Positions 1-7,003 of a stretch of DNA of 9,737 bases are shown in pieces. Positions within the stretch are counted from its first letter, which is position 1. Every line of letters starts with the position of its first letter. This DNA comes from Candidatus Omnitrophota bacterium (GTDB lineage: Bacteria > Omnitrophota > Koll11 > Gygaellales > Profunditerraquicolaceae), in NCBI GenBank assembly GCA_026387515.1, contig JAPLLP010000262.1, positions 1,565 to 11,301 on the forward strand, read 5' to 3'. Under the pieces are notes generated by a model. It saw nothing but the letters and a program-made list of their open reading frames with translations. It searched no databases and was not told where the DNA came from. A program made the position numbers and the translations under genes.

Positions 1-104
1 TTGATGTGGTAAATATAATTGCCAAATACAAATTGCTATATGAGGATTATATACGTCAATACCCTGATCAATGGTTTATGTTTAGGAGGTTCTGGGTAAA
101 CTGA
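1..104 (+). CDS. C-terminal end of LpxL/HtrB-like lipid A acyltransferase (partial)
   Basis: Only the last 33 codons are visible, reading from base 3 to a TGA at 102-104; the 5' part lies outside the window. The tail contains a YIRQYPDQWFMFRRFW stretch. In lauroyl/myristoyl acyltransferases of the LpxL/HtrB family the C-terminus carries a similar segment, in which a proline and the QW pair are followed by an aromatic and basic cluster. The family transfers acyl chains to lipid A precursors at the inner membrane. The stop codon overlaps the ATG of the following glycosyltransferase by one base (TGATG), so the two are probably translationally coupled. With no HX4D catalytic motif in view, the assignment rests on the tail alone and the exact substrate cannot be given. 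Confidence 0.6.
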   Translation, partial: DVVNIIAKYKLLYEDYIRQYPDQWFMFRRFWVN

Positions 105-778
105 TGAAGAATTGCATAATGATACCGGCCTATAACGAGGCCAATGAGATCGGCCGAGTAGTAGGCGAAGTGCGTAAACAGGGCTTCCCGGTAATCGTGG
201 TTGATGACGGTTCCTCGGATGCTACTTCTGATATAGCCAAGGGGCAGGGCGCGGAAGTGCTGCGAAACGAGCGTAATCAAGGTAAGGGTGTTTCTTTAAG
301 CAGGGGGTTTAATTATGCCTTGGCTAAAGGGTATGATACGGTGATTATTATGGATGGGGATGGGCAGCATGATCCTTTAGATATTTCGTCTTTTCTGTGG
401 GCCCAAGAGAATTTAAATTGCGGGATCATTATCGGTAACCGTATGCTCCAGGCGCAGTCTATGCCCAGGGTAAGGTATCTGACTAATAGGTTTATGTCTT
501 GGTTGATATCATCTCTGGTGGGCCAAAAGATACCGGATACCCAGTGTGGATTCCGGCTCATAAAAAAAGAGGTTTTAGAAAAAATCTCACTTAAGACGCA
601 CAACTTTGAGATTGAATCCGAAATGATCATAGGAGCAGCGCATCTAGGGTTTTGCATAGGGTCTATTCCCATCAAGACTCTATATAGAAACGAAAAAAGC
701 CAGATTAATCCTTTTATTGATACCCTGCGTTTCATCCATTTCATCTTCCGCGAGGTATTCCGCAATAAGAGTTCTTAA
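104..778 (+). CDS. Family 2 glycosyltransferase, polyprenyl-phosphate sugar transferase type
   Basis: A 224-residue GT-A glycosyltransferase. It shows the family 2 opening (IPAYNE, residues 7-12), the nucleotide-binding VDDGSSDAT at 33-41, and the metal-binding DGDGQHDP at 84-91. A DTQCGFR segment follows at 145-151; it is typical of the DPM1-like branch (dolichyl/polyprenyl-phosphate mannose or glucose synthases and relatives). No C-terminal membrane domain is present, so it is a soluble or peripheral single-domain form. Such enzymes transfer a sugar from a nucleotide donor to a lipid carrier, or directly to an envelope glycan. The AGGAGG at 84-89 is a strong but rather distant ribosome site (14 bases), and the start overlaps the upstream stop. 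With an acyltransferase before it, an envelope or lipid role is likely; donor and acceptor are unknown. Confidence 0.85.
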   Translation: MKNCIMIPAYNEANEIGRVVGEVRKQGFPVIVVDDGSSDATSDIAKGQGAEVLRNERNQGKGVSLSRGFNYALAKGYDTVIIMDGDGQHDPLDISSFLWAQENLNCGIIIGNRMLQAQSMPRVRYLTNRFMSWLISSLVGQKIPDTQCGFRLIKKEVLEKISLKTHNFEIESEMIIGAAHLGFCIGSIPIKTLYRNEKSQINPFIDTLRFIHFIFREVFRNKSS

Positions 779-781
779 GTT

Positions 782-1417
782 ATGGATTACGCCATTATGC
801 GTAAAAATATGGTTGATGAGCAGTTGGCGCCGCGCGCCATAAAAGATAAAAAGGTCCTGGAGGCATTTTATAAGGTCCCGCGGCACAGGTTTGTGCCTGA
901 GGATGCAAGAGACAGCGCTTACTCGGATTTTCCTTTGGCAATAGGCCAAGGTCAGACCATTTCGCAGCCTTATATGGTAGCATTAATGACAGAGCGTCTT
1001 GAGCTTTCCGGGAGCGAGAGGGTCCTTGAGATAGGCACAGGTTCGGGTTATCAATCGGCTATATTAGCGGAATTAGTCAAGGAAGTTTTTAGCGTGGAAA
1101 GGATTGAGTTCTTGGCTATAAAAACTGAAAAGCTGCTTAAGGAGCTTGGCTATACTAATATTAAAACAAGGATAAGTGACGGCACTTTAGGTTGGCCCGA
1201 AGAGTCACCTTTTGACCGTATTATCATAACCGCGGCCAGTTCCGGCATTCCTCCTTCTTTGATAGAGCAGCTTAAGGATGGCGGTAAGATGGTTTTGCCT
1301 TTAGGGGAAGAATTCAGTCAGATGTTAACTGTGGTAAATAAAACAGGTAATAGTTTAGAGCATACGCAAGTTTGTCCCTGCGTCTTTGTCCCTTTAATCG
1401 GAGGGAATAAGCTATGA
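782..1417 (+). CDS. pcm: Protein-L-isoaspartate O-methyltransferase
   Basis: A 211-residue SAM-dependent methyltransferase, the usual length for bacterial Pcm. It methylates the carboxyl group of L-isoaspartyl residues in damaged proteins, starting their repair to aspartate. The N-terminal helix has the family MVDEQL pattern, and VPRHRFVPE (32-40) precedes GQGQTISQPYMV (55-66), the hallmark substrate-side loop. The SAM-binding glycine motif is VLEIGTGSGYQ (81-91), and the C-terminus has the typical VFVPLIGG ending. It starts 3 bases after the glycosyltransferase stop and its own TGA overlaps the cobO start (ATGA), placing it in the same transcript. There is no functional link between this repair enzyme and B12; the arrangement looks like simple operon packing. 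Identification is secure. Confidence 0.95.
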   Translation: MDYAIMRKNMVDEQLAPRAIKDKKVLEAFYKVPRHRFVPEDARDSAYSDFPLAIGQGQTISQPYMVALMTERLELSGSERVLEIGTGSGYQSAILAELVKEVFSVERIEFLAIKTEKLLKELGYTNIKTRISDGTLGWPEESPFDRIIITAASSGIPPSLIEQLKDGGKMVLPLGEEFSQMLTVVNKTGNSLEHTQVCPCVFVPLIGGNKL

Positions 1418-1917
1418 TACAGGTATATACAGGTAATGGTAAGGGGAAGACTACCGCAGCCTTAGGGTTGGCGCTGCGCGCGGCCGGCGCCGGCAAAAAA
1501 GTCTATCTCTGCCAGTTTTTAAAAGGTAAATACTATTGCGAGTTAGCTTCTTTAAAGAAATTCAAAAATATCAAGGTTGAACAGTTCGGCACCAGGTGTT
1601 TTATAAGAAAGGCCCCCACAGGGAAAGATGTGGCGTTGGCCAGAAAGGCCTTGGCCTCGGCGCATAAGATGATAAAATCAGGAAAATGCGATATGCTGAT
1701 TCTGGATGAGTTAAACGTGGCTTTAAATTTAGGGTTAGTGGGAATAAAAGACGTCTTGCGGCTAATCCGGGACGCCCGGCAAAACATAGAATTGGTTATT
1801 ACCGGCCGCAACGCCCCCCCTGAAATAGTCGGCATCGCGGACCTGGTCAGCGAAATAAAAGAGGTTAAGCACTATTTTAAAAAGGGCGTCAAGGCAAGAA
1901 AGGGTATAGAGTTTTAA
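1414..1917 (+). CDS. cobO: ATP:corrinoid (cob(I)alamin) adenosyltransferase, CobO/BtuR type
   Basis: A 167-residue P-loop protein of the CobA/CobO/BtuR family. This family transfers the 5'-deoxyadenosyl group of ATP to the cobalt of reduced corrinoids (cobinamide or cobalamin) in the cytoplasm. The Walker A-like GNGKGKTT is at residues 7-14, the acidic ILDELN at 96-101 (D98, E99), and the characteristic TGRNAP at 130-135. Near the end, EIKEVKHYFKKGVKARKGIEF-type residues match the family C-terminus. It is shorter than the E. coli enzyme because the N-terminal extension before the P-loop is missing, a common form in other bacteria. The ATG overlaps the pcm stop by four bases. It lies upstream of the riboswitch, so it should escape the B12 control that governs the following operon. 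Confidence 0.95.
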   Translation: MIQVYTGNGKGKTTAALGLALRAAGAGKKVYLCQFLKGKYYCELASLKKFKNIKVEQFGTRCFIRKAPTGKDVALARKALASAHKMIKSGKCDMLILDELNVALNLGLVGIKDVLRLIRDARQNIELVITGRNAPPEIVGIADLVSEIKEVKHYFKKGVKARKGIEF

Positions 1918-1924
1918 AATTTAG

Positions 1925-1952
1925 TTGACAAAATCCTTTAGGATGCTAAAGT
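1925..1952 (+). promoter_or_regulatory. Sigma70-like promoter upstream of the first cobalamin riboswitch
   Basis: A perfect TTGACA (-35) at 1925-1930 is followed after 16 bases by TAAAGT at 1947-1952, which matches four of six positions of TATAAT. Transcription would begin near 1959-1960, just before the riboswitch P1 strand, which is the position expected for a riboswitch leader. A small inverted repeat (ATCC/GGAT, 1933-1944) lies in the spacer; its significance is unclear. No terminator is visible between cobO and this site, so read-through from upstream is also possible. Confidence 0.6.
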
Positions 1953-1965
1953 AAAAACACAATCA

Positions 1966-2112
1966 GGTATATAGGCGAGGGAAGCCTGTGAGAATCAGGC
2001 GCAGTCCCGCTGCTGTAAAGGGAGCGAAACCTTTAAGGATACCACTGGTGTTTTAGCCGGGAAGGTAAAGGGAGTAGATAAAAGCCCTAAGTCAGAAGAC
2101 CTGCCTATATAA
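1966..2112 (+). promoter_or_regulatory. Cobalamin riboswitch aptamer (first, canonical)
   Basis: The leader of the btuF operon has the conserved elements of cobalamin riboswitches in order. P1 is a perfect pair, ATATAGGC (1969-1976) with GCCTATAT (2103-2110), extended by one T-A. The hairpin GCCTG/CAGGC (1984-1988 and 1996-2000) corresponds to P3 with a GTGAGAAT-type loop. It is followed by the conserved AGTCCCGC...GCTGTAA core (about 2002-2018), the ACCACTGG element (2041-2048), a GCCGGGAAGG stretch (2056-2065), and a near-consensus B12 box at 2089-2105 (GTCAGAAGACCTGCC). A TGG/CCA hairpin at 2127-2139 has the loop ATAAGGG. It could serve as P13, with AAGG pairing to CCTT in the L5 region (about 2031-2034), but that pairing is my inference. 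Binding of a cobalamin should shut off the downstream transporter and assembly genes. Confidence 0.93.
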
Positions 2113-2158
2113 AAATCTTTACCTCGTGGATAAGGGCCATAGTAAATATTTGGGTGCA

Positions 2159-2190
2159 ACCCGCCGCAATTTTGGCGGGTTTTGTTTTGT
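2159..2190 (+). terminator. Intrinsic terminator, expression platform of the first riboswitch
   Basis: A perfect 7 bp stem, ACCCGCC (2159-2165) with GGCGGGT (2174-2180), has an 8-base loop and a T-rich tail (TTTGTTTTG from 2181). It lies about 50 bases after the aptamer and 30-40 bases before btuF, the position of a transcription-attenuation terminator. GGGT at 2152-2155 can pair with the first four bases of the 5' arm (ACCC, 2159-2162), a possible competing fold, although the three-base loop makes it a weak one. Confidence 0.85.
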
Positions 2191-2219
2191 AAGGCCGGGT
2201 GTGTATTAAGTGCTATAAG

Positions 2220-3047
2220 ATGAAAAGGATATTTTTAATAACTCTATTTATTGTTTTAGCGTTTGCGCCGGCATCTGCCTCCCAGCGCTACATTTCTCTT
2301 GCCCCGGCGACCACGGAGATCCTATTTGCCCTGGGCCTGGATGATCAGATCGTAGGAGTGAGTTCTTATTGTGATTATCCGCAAGCCGCTAAGAACAAAG
2401 ATAAGGTAGGTAATTTTAGCCAGCCGAATATCGAGAAAATCATTTTCCTTAAACCGAATATCATATTTGCCACCGGCTTAGAGCAGGCTGGTCCGGTGAG
2501 CCAGCTGCGCCAGCTGGGCCTTAAGGTCTATGTAAGCGACCCGTCAAATATGAAAGAACTATTTAATTCCATAAAAGATATCGGCCGGCTTACCGCAAAA
2601 GAAAAAGAGGCAGACGCCTTGATCGCGAGGATGCAATCCGTAATGGATGCCCTGGCCTTGAAGGTAAATCTAATCCCGCCCGGGAAAAGGCCGCGTATTT
2701 TTGTGGAGATCTGGCATGACCCTCTAATGACCGCAGGGAAGACTTCTTTTGTTGATGAATTGATTACCTTGGCCGGAGGTAGAAATGTGGCATCTTCTGT
2801 TAACAAAAGTTACGTAATTTTTAGCTCAGAGGATGTAATCAGCCGCGATCCGGAATGTATTATCGTTACATATATGGACCAAGGGGCTTTGAATAACATT
2901 AAGTCGCGCTTAGGCTGGGAGAGAATTTCCGCGGTGAAGAATAACCGTATATATGATGATATTGATCCGGATATCTTTCTGCGGCCGGGCCCGCGCCTGG
3001 TTGAGGGGTTAGCTGAGTTGAATAAGCGGTTTTATCAATCAAGATGA
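2220..3047 (+). CDS. btuF: Periplasmic corrinoid-binding protein of ABC importer, BtuF-like
   Basis: From ATG 2220 this is a 275-residue substrate-binding protein of the helical-backbone metal/B12 class. An n-region MKR, a hydrophobic core and ASAS form a signal peptide ending near residue 21. There is no lipobox cysteine, so it should be soluble in the periplasm. The mature start, RYISLAPATTEILFALG, and then VGVSSYCDYP (45-54) closely follow the BtuF pattern; IEKIIFLKPNIIFA continues it. The C-terminal lobe has EIWHDPLMTAGKTSFVDEL and a GR-N pattern typical of the fold. A GTG at 2199 would add MCIKCYK in front of the signal peptide; it has an AAGG (2191-2194) just upstream, whereas ATG 2220 has no clear Shine-Dalgarno. 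I prefer 2220 because it gives a normal signal peptide. Its stop overlaps the permease start (ATGA). Riboswitch control and Cob neighbours support a corrinoid rather than a siderophore ligand. Confidence 0.9.
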   Translation: MKRIFLITLFIVLAFAPASASQRYISLAPATTEILFALGLDDQIVGVSSYCDYPQAAKNKDKVGNFSQPNIEKIIFLKPNIIFATGLEQAGPVSQLRQLGLKVYVSDPSNMKELFNSIKDIGRLTAKEKEADALIARMQSVMDALALKVNLIPPGKRPRIFVEIWHDPLMTAGKTSFVDELITLAGGRNVASSVNKSYVIFSSEDVISRDPECIIVTYMDQGALNNIKSRLGWERISAVKNNRIYDDIDPDIFLRPGPRLVEGLAELNKRFYQSR

Positions 3048-4006
3048 ATAAAAATCAAAAGTTGAAACTTTTGCTCCTATTTTTAATATTGTTATTCACG
3101 GTAGTATTGGGTCTAACCCGGGGAGCGGTGGGCCTTTCTTTATCGGAACTATTTTTAAAAGCTAATAGATATATTTTAGTCTTGCGGGGTTTGCGCATAC
3201 TTACCGCTATAGTGGTAGGTATGGGGCTTTCGGTTGCCGGTATCGCGCTTCAGGCGATCTTAAGGAATCCTTTGGCAGAACCTTATCTTTTAGGTACCTC
3301 AAGCGGAGCGGGATTATGCGCGGTATTAGCCTTATTTTTAGGGGTAAGCAGCATTTTCATACCCTTGGCCGCGTTTATCGGCGCGTTATTGACCATGGTT
3401 TTGGTCTATAGCCTTGCCCAGCAAGGCAGCCGGATCGGCGCGCAGTCTTTGATATTATCCGGGGTGATCGTTTCCGTGGCTTTATCCGCCATAATCGTAT
3501 TTTTGATCTCTATATCTACTAACGAGGTTTTGCATGGGGCATTGTGGTGGTTGTGGGGTAGCGTGCAGGCGTATGATTTTAAACTTCTTTCTGCCGTGGC
3601 TTCGATCGTTATACTGGCGATTTTACTAATACTCATCCTTGCCCAGGACCTAAATGCTATAAGCCTAGGCGAAGAAGAGGCGATACACCTAGGGATAGAT
3701 TCAGAGTCACTCAAGAAAATCATTTTTTTTGCCACCTCGCTTATTACTGCCGCCCTGGTTTCTATCTGCGGGATAATCGGTTTTGTGGGGCTGATCATCC
3801 CGCATATCGCCAGGCTCCTGGTGGGGCCTAACCATAGGATACTCATTCCCAGCGCCTGCATCTTAGGTGCGGCGTTCATGGTATTTTGCGATATGCTTTC
3901 GCGCACGCTCTTTGCGCCTATGGAAATACCGATCGGGGTGATTACGGCGATAATCGGAGCCCCTATATTTATTATTTTATTAAAGAGGAAACAGTCTGTC
4001 AGATAA
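3044..4006 (+). CDS. btuC: Corrinoid ABC transporter permease, BtuC/FecCD family
   Basis: A 320-residue polytopic membrane protein, the normal length for the FecCD/BtuC family, with about ten hydrophobic segments. Family signatures include RGLRILTAIVVGMGLSVAG followed by LQAILRNPLAEPYLLGTSSG (about 47-87). This is the standard R-x-P/G...NPLA-P-LG-S-GA region, although RGLR replaces the more usual RLPR. The cytoplasmic coupling segment lies around LGEEEAIHLGID, and GFVGLIIPHIARLLVGPNHR (about 247-266) precedes the GVITAIIGAPIFIILL C-terminus. It forms the transmembrane channel as a dimer, receiving corrinoid from BtuF and powered by the ATPase encoded next. The start overlaps the btuF stop, with no Shine-Dalgarno of its own, so translational coupling is likely. 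Confidence 0.93.
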   Translation: MNKNQKLKLLLLFLILLFTVVLGLTRGAVGLSLSELFLKANRYILVLRGLRILTAIVVGMGLSVAGIALQAILRNPLAEPYLLGTSSGAGLCAVLALFLGVSSIFIPLAAFIGALLTMVLVYSLAQQGSRIGAQSLILSGVIVSVALSAIIVFLISISTNEVLHGALWWLWGSVQAYDFKLLSAVASIVILAILLILILAQDLNAISLGEEEAIHLGIDSESLKKIIFFATSLITAALVSICGIIGFVGLIIPHIARLLVGPNHRILIPSACILGAAFMVFCDMLSRTLFAPMEIPIGVITAIIGAPIFIILLKRKQSVR

Positions 4007-4009
4007 CTC

Positions 4010-4798
4010 ATGGAAAATTTATTGAGAGTGAATGATCTTTTTGGCGGGTACGGCAGAGAGGTAGTGATCAAGGGCGTCTCCTTTGCAATAAAAAAAGGAG
4101 AATTTGTCGGCATTATCGGGCCTAATGGTTCCGGTAAATCTACTTTATTGAGGTTGATGAGCCGGGTCCTCGCGCCCCAGCAGGGAGGGGTTAGTTTTTC
4201 CGGCAGCGACATATCCCGGATGGGATTTAAAGACTTGGCTCGCCAGGTAGCCTTTGTCTCCCAGGATACCGCGATCAATTTTTCTTTCAGCGTAGAAGAG
4301 GTCGTGCTTATGGGAAGGATACCGCATTTAAAGAGGCTGCAATCAGAGGGAAAGAAGGATTTGGATATAGCTGAGCGCGCGCTTTCTTTAACCGATACGC
4401 TAGGCATCAAGGAGAAAGATATAGATGGGATCAGCGCGGGCGAACGCCAACGGGTGATCATTGCTAAGGCCCTGGCCCAGGAACCAGTTTTATTATTGCT
4501 GGATGAGCCTACCTCGCACCTGGATATCGGGCATCAGGTGCAGACCCTGGATCTATTAAAAAAATTAAACCGTCAGAACAATCTTACTATTGTTATGGTG
4601 ATCCACGATCTAAACCTGGCCAGCGAGTATTGCAGCCGGATTATCTTGTTTGATCAAGGGAAGATCTTTAAAGATGGCGTTCCGCAAGAGGTGTTGACTT
4701 ACCAGAATATAGAATCTGTCTATAGAACCATCGTTATAGTAAATAAAAATCCCTTGTCTTTAAAACCCTATGTATTTTTGGTATCTAAGGAGAAATAG
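4010..4798 (+). CDS. btuD: Corrinoid ABC transporter ATP-binding protein, BtuD/FhuC-like
   Basis: A 262-residue ABC ATPase of the iron-chelate/B12 type. Walker A is GPNGSGKST (37-45), the Q-loop glutamine is in SQD (Q85), Walker B with the catalytic glutamate is LLLLDEP (161-167, E166), the D-loop is SHLD, and the switch histidine is in VIHDLN (H199). The signature motif reads ISAGE (141-145) instead of LSGGE; this variant retains the serine and glycine-glutamate that contact ATP. About 35 residues after the core (MGRIPH onward) carry the insertion common to FhuC/FepC-like proteins. It lies 3 bases after btuC without a strong ribosome site. Importer identity follows from btuF and btuC directly upstream and the cobalamin riboswitch. 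Confidence 0.93.
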   Translation: MENLLRVNDLFGGYGREVVIKGVSFAIKKGEFVGIIGPNGSGKSTLLRLMSRVLAPQQGGVSFSGSDISRMGFKDLARQVAFVSQDTAINFSFSVEEVVLMGRIPHLKRLQSEGKKDLDIAERALSLTDTLGIKEKDIDGISAGERQRVIIAKALAQEPVLLLLDEPTSHLDIGHQVQTLDLLKKLNRQNNLTIVMVIHDLNLASEYCSRIILFDQGKIFKDGVPQEVLTYQNIESVYRTIVIVNKNPLSLKPYVFLVSKEK

Positions 4799-5401
4799 AT
4801 GAGCACACAATTGATCTTGATCCGGCATGGCGCTACCGCTTGGAATATGGAAAAGAGATACTGCGGCTGGACCGACGTAGGCCTGAGTAAAGAAGGTAAA
4901 ATCCAGGTACGGCTCCTGGCGAAAAGGCTTAAAAAAGAAAAGGTGGACAATGTTTATTCTAGCGATAGGATCAGGGCATTGAGTACAGCGACATTGTGTT
5001 TTAAACAGATAAAGATTACCAAGGTCCCGGATTTAAGAGAGATGAATTTTGGGGTCTTTGAAGGCTTAAGTTATAATCAGATCTTGGCCAGTAGCTATGC
5101 CGATATTTATAAAAAATGGCTTAGCGATCCTTTTAGCGCCAGTATACCCAAAGGCGAAGAAGCGCTTAATTTTAAGAGGCGGGTATTAAAGGTCCTGAGA
5201 GGTATTGTTGTCAGTGGCCGGAATAAGACTATAGCGATAGTTGCCCATGGCGGGGTGATAAGCATGTTTGTAAACAGTATTTTAAAGGAAAAGGATTTCT
5301 GGAAGCATATCCCCGGTTCGGCAAGTATCACCTTCGTTGAGTACAAAAACAATAAACCTAAATTACAGTTGTTTAACGATATCAGGCATTTGAAAGGTTA
5401 A
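4799..5401 (+). CDS. cobC: Histidine phosphatase, probable alpha-ribazole phosphatase CobC
   Basis: A 200-residue phosphoglycerate-mutase-like histidine phosphatase. The phosphorylated histidine is in the IRHG motif (R9, H10, G11). SSDRIRALSTA (54-64) supplies the second arginine (R59), REMNFGVFEG (80-89) has the acid (E81), and VAHGG (148-152) has the second catalytic histidine (H150). Members of this size in cob operons remove the 5'-phosphate of alpha-ribazole phosphate or adenosylcobalamin 5'-phosphate, the last step of nucleotide loop assembly. Sequence alone would also fit a phosphoglycerate mutase, but the position between the B12 importer and cobU-cobT-cobS makes CobC the best call. 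The ATG directly follows the btuD stop, with AGGAG at 4788-4792. Confidence 0.85.
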   Translation: MSTQLILIRHGATAWNMEKRYCGWTDVGLSKEGKIQVRLLAKRLKKEKVDNVYSSDRIRALSTATLCFKQIKITKVPDLREMNFGVFEGLSYNQILASSYADIYKKWLSDPFSASIPKGEEALNFKRRVLKVLRGIVVSGRNKTIAIVAHGGVISMFVNSILKEKDFWKHIPGSASITFVEYKNNKPKLQLFNDIRHLKG

Positions 5402-5920
5402 ATGGGGAAGATCACCTTTATATTGGGCGGGGCAAGAAGCGGTAAGAGCAGTAAGGCTATAAGCCTGGCAAAGGAAAATAGTAATGATGTTGCTTTTATC
5501 GCTACCTGTCAGGCCTTGGATAAAGAGATGGCCCGGCGTATTGCCGCGCACAAAGAATCAAGGCCCGCAGCCTGGAAGACATTCGAATGCCCTAAGGATA
5601 TTTTTTCGGTATTAGAGCATAATGGTAACCAATTCGAACTGGTAATAATCGATTGCCTGACTCTCTGGGTATCTAATTTATTATTGGAAGGCGTCAAAGA
5701 TAAGGATATCGCTGAGGAGATCAGGCGGATTGTTTTGGCGCTCAAGAAAACTAACAGCGATGCGATAATTGTTTCTAATGAAGTAGGGTTAGGGATTGTC
5801 CCGGACAATGAGCTTGGCCGGGTTTTCCGGGATATCGCCGGCAGGGTGAATCAGATTGTGGCTGAAAAAGCCGATGAGGTAATCTTCATGGTGGCAGGGT
5901 TGCCATGGAGAATAAAATAA
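5402..5920 (+). CDS. cobU: Bifunctional adenosylcobinamide kinase / adenosylcobinamide-phosphate guanylyltransferase
   Basis: A 172-residue CobU/CobP protein, full length for the family. It phosphorylates adenosylcobinamide and then transfers GMP to give AdoCbi-GDP. The N-terminal P-loop is GGARSGKSS (9-17). The RRIAAHKESRPAAWKTFE region (45-62) contains H50, the expected site of the covalent GMP intermediate. VIIDCLTLWVSNLL (81-94) and IIVSNEVGLGIVP (122-134) are family blocks, and it ends with the RVFRDIAGRVNQ...VAGLPWRIK pattern. GAAAGG at 5392-5397 lies four bases before the ATG, which abuts the cobC stop codon with no gap. All key residues are present, so the enzyme should be active on salvaged cobinamide. 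Confidence 0.96.
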   Translation: MGKITFILGGARSGKSSKAISLAKENSNDVAFIATCQALDKEMARRIAAHKESRPAAWKTFECPKDIFSVLEHNGNQFELVIIDCLTLWVSNLLLEGVKDKDIAEEIRRIVLALKKTNSDAIIVSNEVGLGIVPDNELGRVFRDIAGRVNQIVAEKADEVIFMVAGLPWRIK

Positions 5921-5933
5921 TGCGGGGACTAAA

Positions 5934-7001
5934 ATGGATAAGTTAATGAATACCGTAAAAAGAATAACCGCCATTGATCTTGGGTTGATGCAGGCAGCGC
6001 AGGAGAGGCTGGATAATCTTACCAAGCCATTAGGTAGCCTGGGTAGATTAGAGGAGTTAGCCAAGTGCATTGTCGGTATCACGGGCCAAGAAAGCCCCGC
6101 CTTAAAAAATAAGGTCATATTCACGCTGGCTGCTGACCACGGAGTAACCGAAGAAGGAGTAAGCGCCTATCCTAAAGAAGTGACCGCGCAGATGGTCTAT
6201 AATTTTCTTTCCGAAGGCGCAGCTATTAATGTATTGGCCAGGCATGTAGGCGCAAGGGTTGTGGTGGTGGATATTGGCGTGGCTGAGGAAATAGAAAAGA
6301 TAAGAATAAAAACCAAAGATTTTAAGGACAGAAAAATTGGCTTGGGGACAAAGAATATGGCCAGGGGCCCGGCAATGAGCAGGGATGATGCAATAAAATC
6401 CATCGAGACAGGTATAGGGATATTAGAAGAAGAGTTGTCTAATGGCGTGGATATTGTTGGCACAGGCGAAATGGGCATAGGTAACACTACTGCCGCAAGC
6501 GCTATAACCGCGGTTTTTACCAGGAAACGCGTTGAAGATATCACAGGCCGTGGCGCAGGGCTGGATGATCAAGGATTGAAGAAAAAAATTGAGATCATAA
6601 AAAAGGTGTTGAAGGTAAATAATCCTGATTCCAATGATCCTATCGACGTTTTAGCAAAAGTAGGAGGTTTTGAAATAGGCGGGCTCGCCGGAATTATCCT
6701 GGCCGCCGCATCTAGAAAGATTCCGGTAGTGATCGATGGGTTTATTTCAGGTTCAGCCGCGCTTATTGCCTATCAGATAGAGCCTAAGACTAAAGACTAC
6801 ATGATCGCCAGCCACTGTTCAGTTGAAAAGGGGCACAGGATTATTTTGGAGCACATTGGTTTAAAACCTCTACTGGATTTAAATATGAGATTAGGGGAAG
6901 GCACCGGTGGTTGTCTGGGCATGAATCTCGTGGAGGCCTCTGTTAAGATACTTACCCAAATGGCGACATTCAAGAGCGCCGGCGTATCGGAAAGGAAGTG
7001 A
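5934..7001 (+). CDS. cobT: Nicotinate-nucleotide--dimethylbenzimidazole phosphoribosyltransferase
   Basis: A 355-residue CobT, the typical length. It makes alpha-ribazole 5'-phosphate from nicotinate mononucleotide and a lower-ligand base such as 5,6-dimethylbenzimidazole. Family blocks include the N-terminal LTKPLGSLGRLEELA, then FTLAADHGVTEEGVSAYP, GEGAAINVLARHVGA-like GAAINVL, and GEMGIGNTTAASA. The catalytic glutamate lies in MRLGEGTGG near residue 322. The base actually used cannot be told from the sequence, and no DMB-synthesis gene is visible here. The start at 5934 has GGGG (5924-5927) six bases ahead. An in-frame ATG at 5946 is a less likely alternative. It lies 13 bases after cobU. 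Confidence 0.96.
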   Translation: MDKLMNTVKRITAIDLGLMQAAQERLDNLTKPLGSLGRLEELAKCIVGITGQESPALKNKVIFTLAADHGVTEEGVSAYPKEVTAQMVYNFLSEGAAINVLARHVGARVVVVDIGVAEEIEKIRIKTKDFKDRKIGLGTKNMARGPAMSRDDAIKSIETGIGILEEELSNGVDIVGTGEMGIGNTTAASAITAVFTRKRVEDITGRGAGLDDQGLKKKIEIIKKVLKVNNPDSNDPIDVLAKVGGFEIGGLAGIILAAASRKIPVVIDGFISGSAALIAYQIEPKTKDYMIASHCSVEKGHRIILEHIGLKPLLDLNMRLGEGTGGCLGMNLVEASVKILTQMATFKSAGVSERK

Positions 7002-7003
7002 GC

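Noticed and set aside
1933..1944. ATCC/GGAT inverted repeat in the promoter spacer as an operator
   Set aside because: Only four base pairs long; too short to support a regulator site.
2199..2219. GTG start for btuF at 2199 with an N-terminal MCIKCYK extension
   Set aside because: It has an AAGG upstream but would place extra residues before a normal MKR signal peptide; ATG 2220 is preferred, although the weak ribosome site leaves some doubt.
3406..4461. Long minus-strand open frame (351 codons) opposite btuC and btuD
   Set aside because: It is antisense to two securely identified genes, shows no recognisable domain, and has no start context; it is a shadow of the coding bias on the + strand.
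4799..5401. Phosphoglycerate mutase
   Set aside because: The histidine phosphatase motifs fit, but the short length and the position between btuD and cobU point to CobC.
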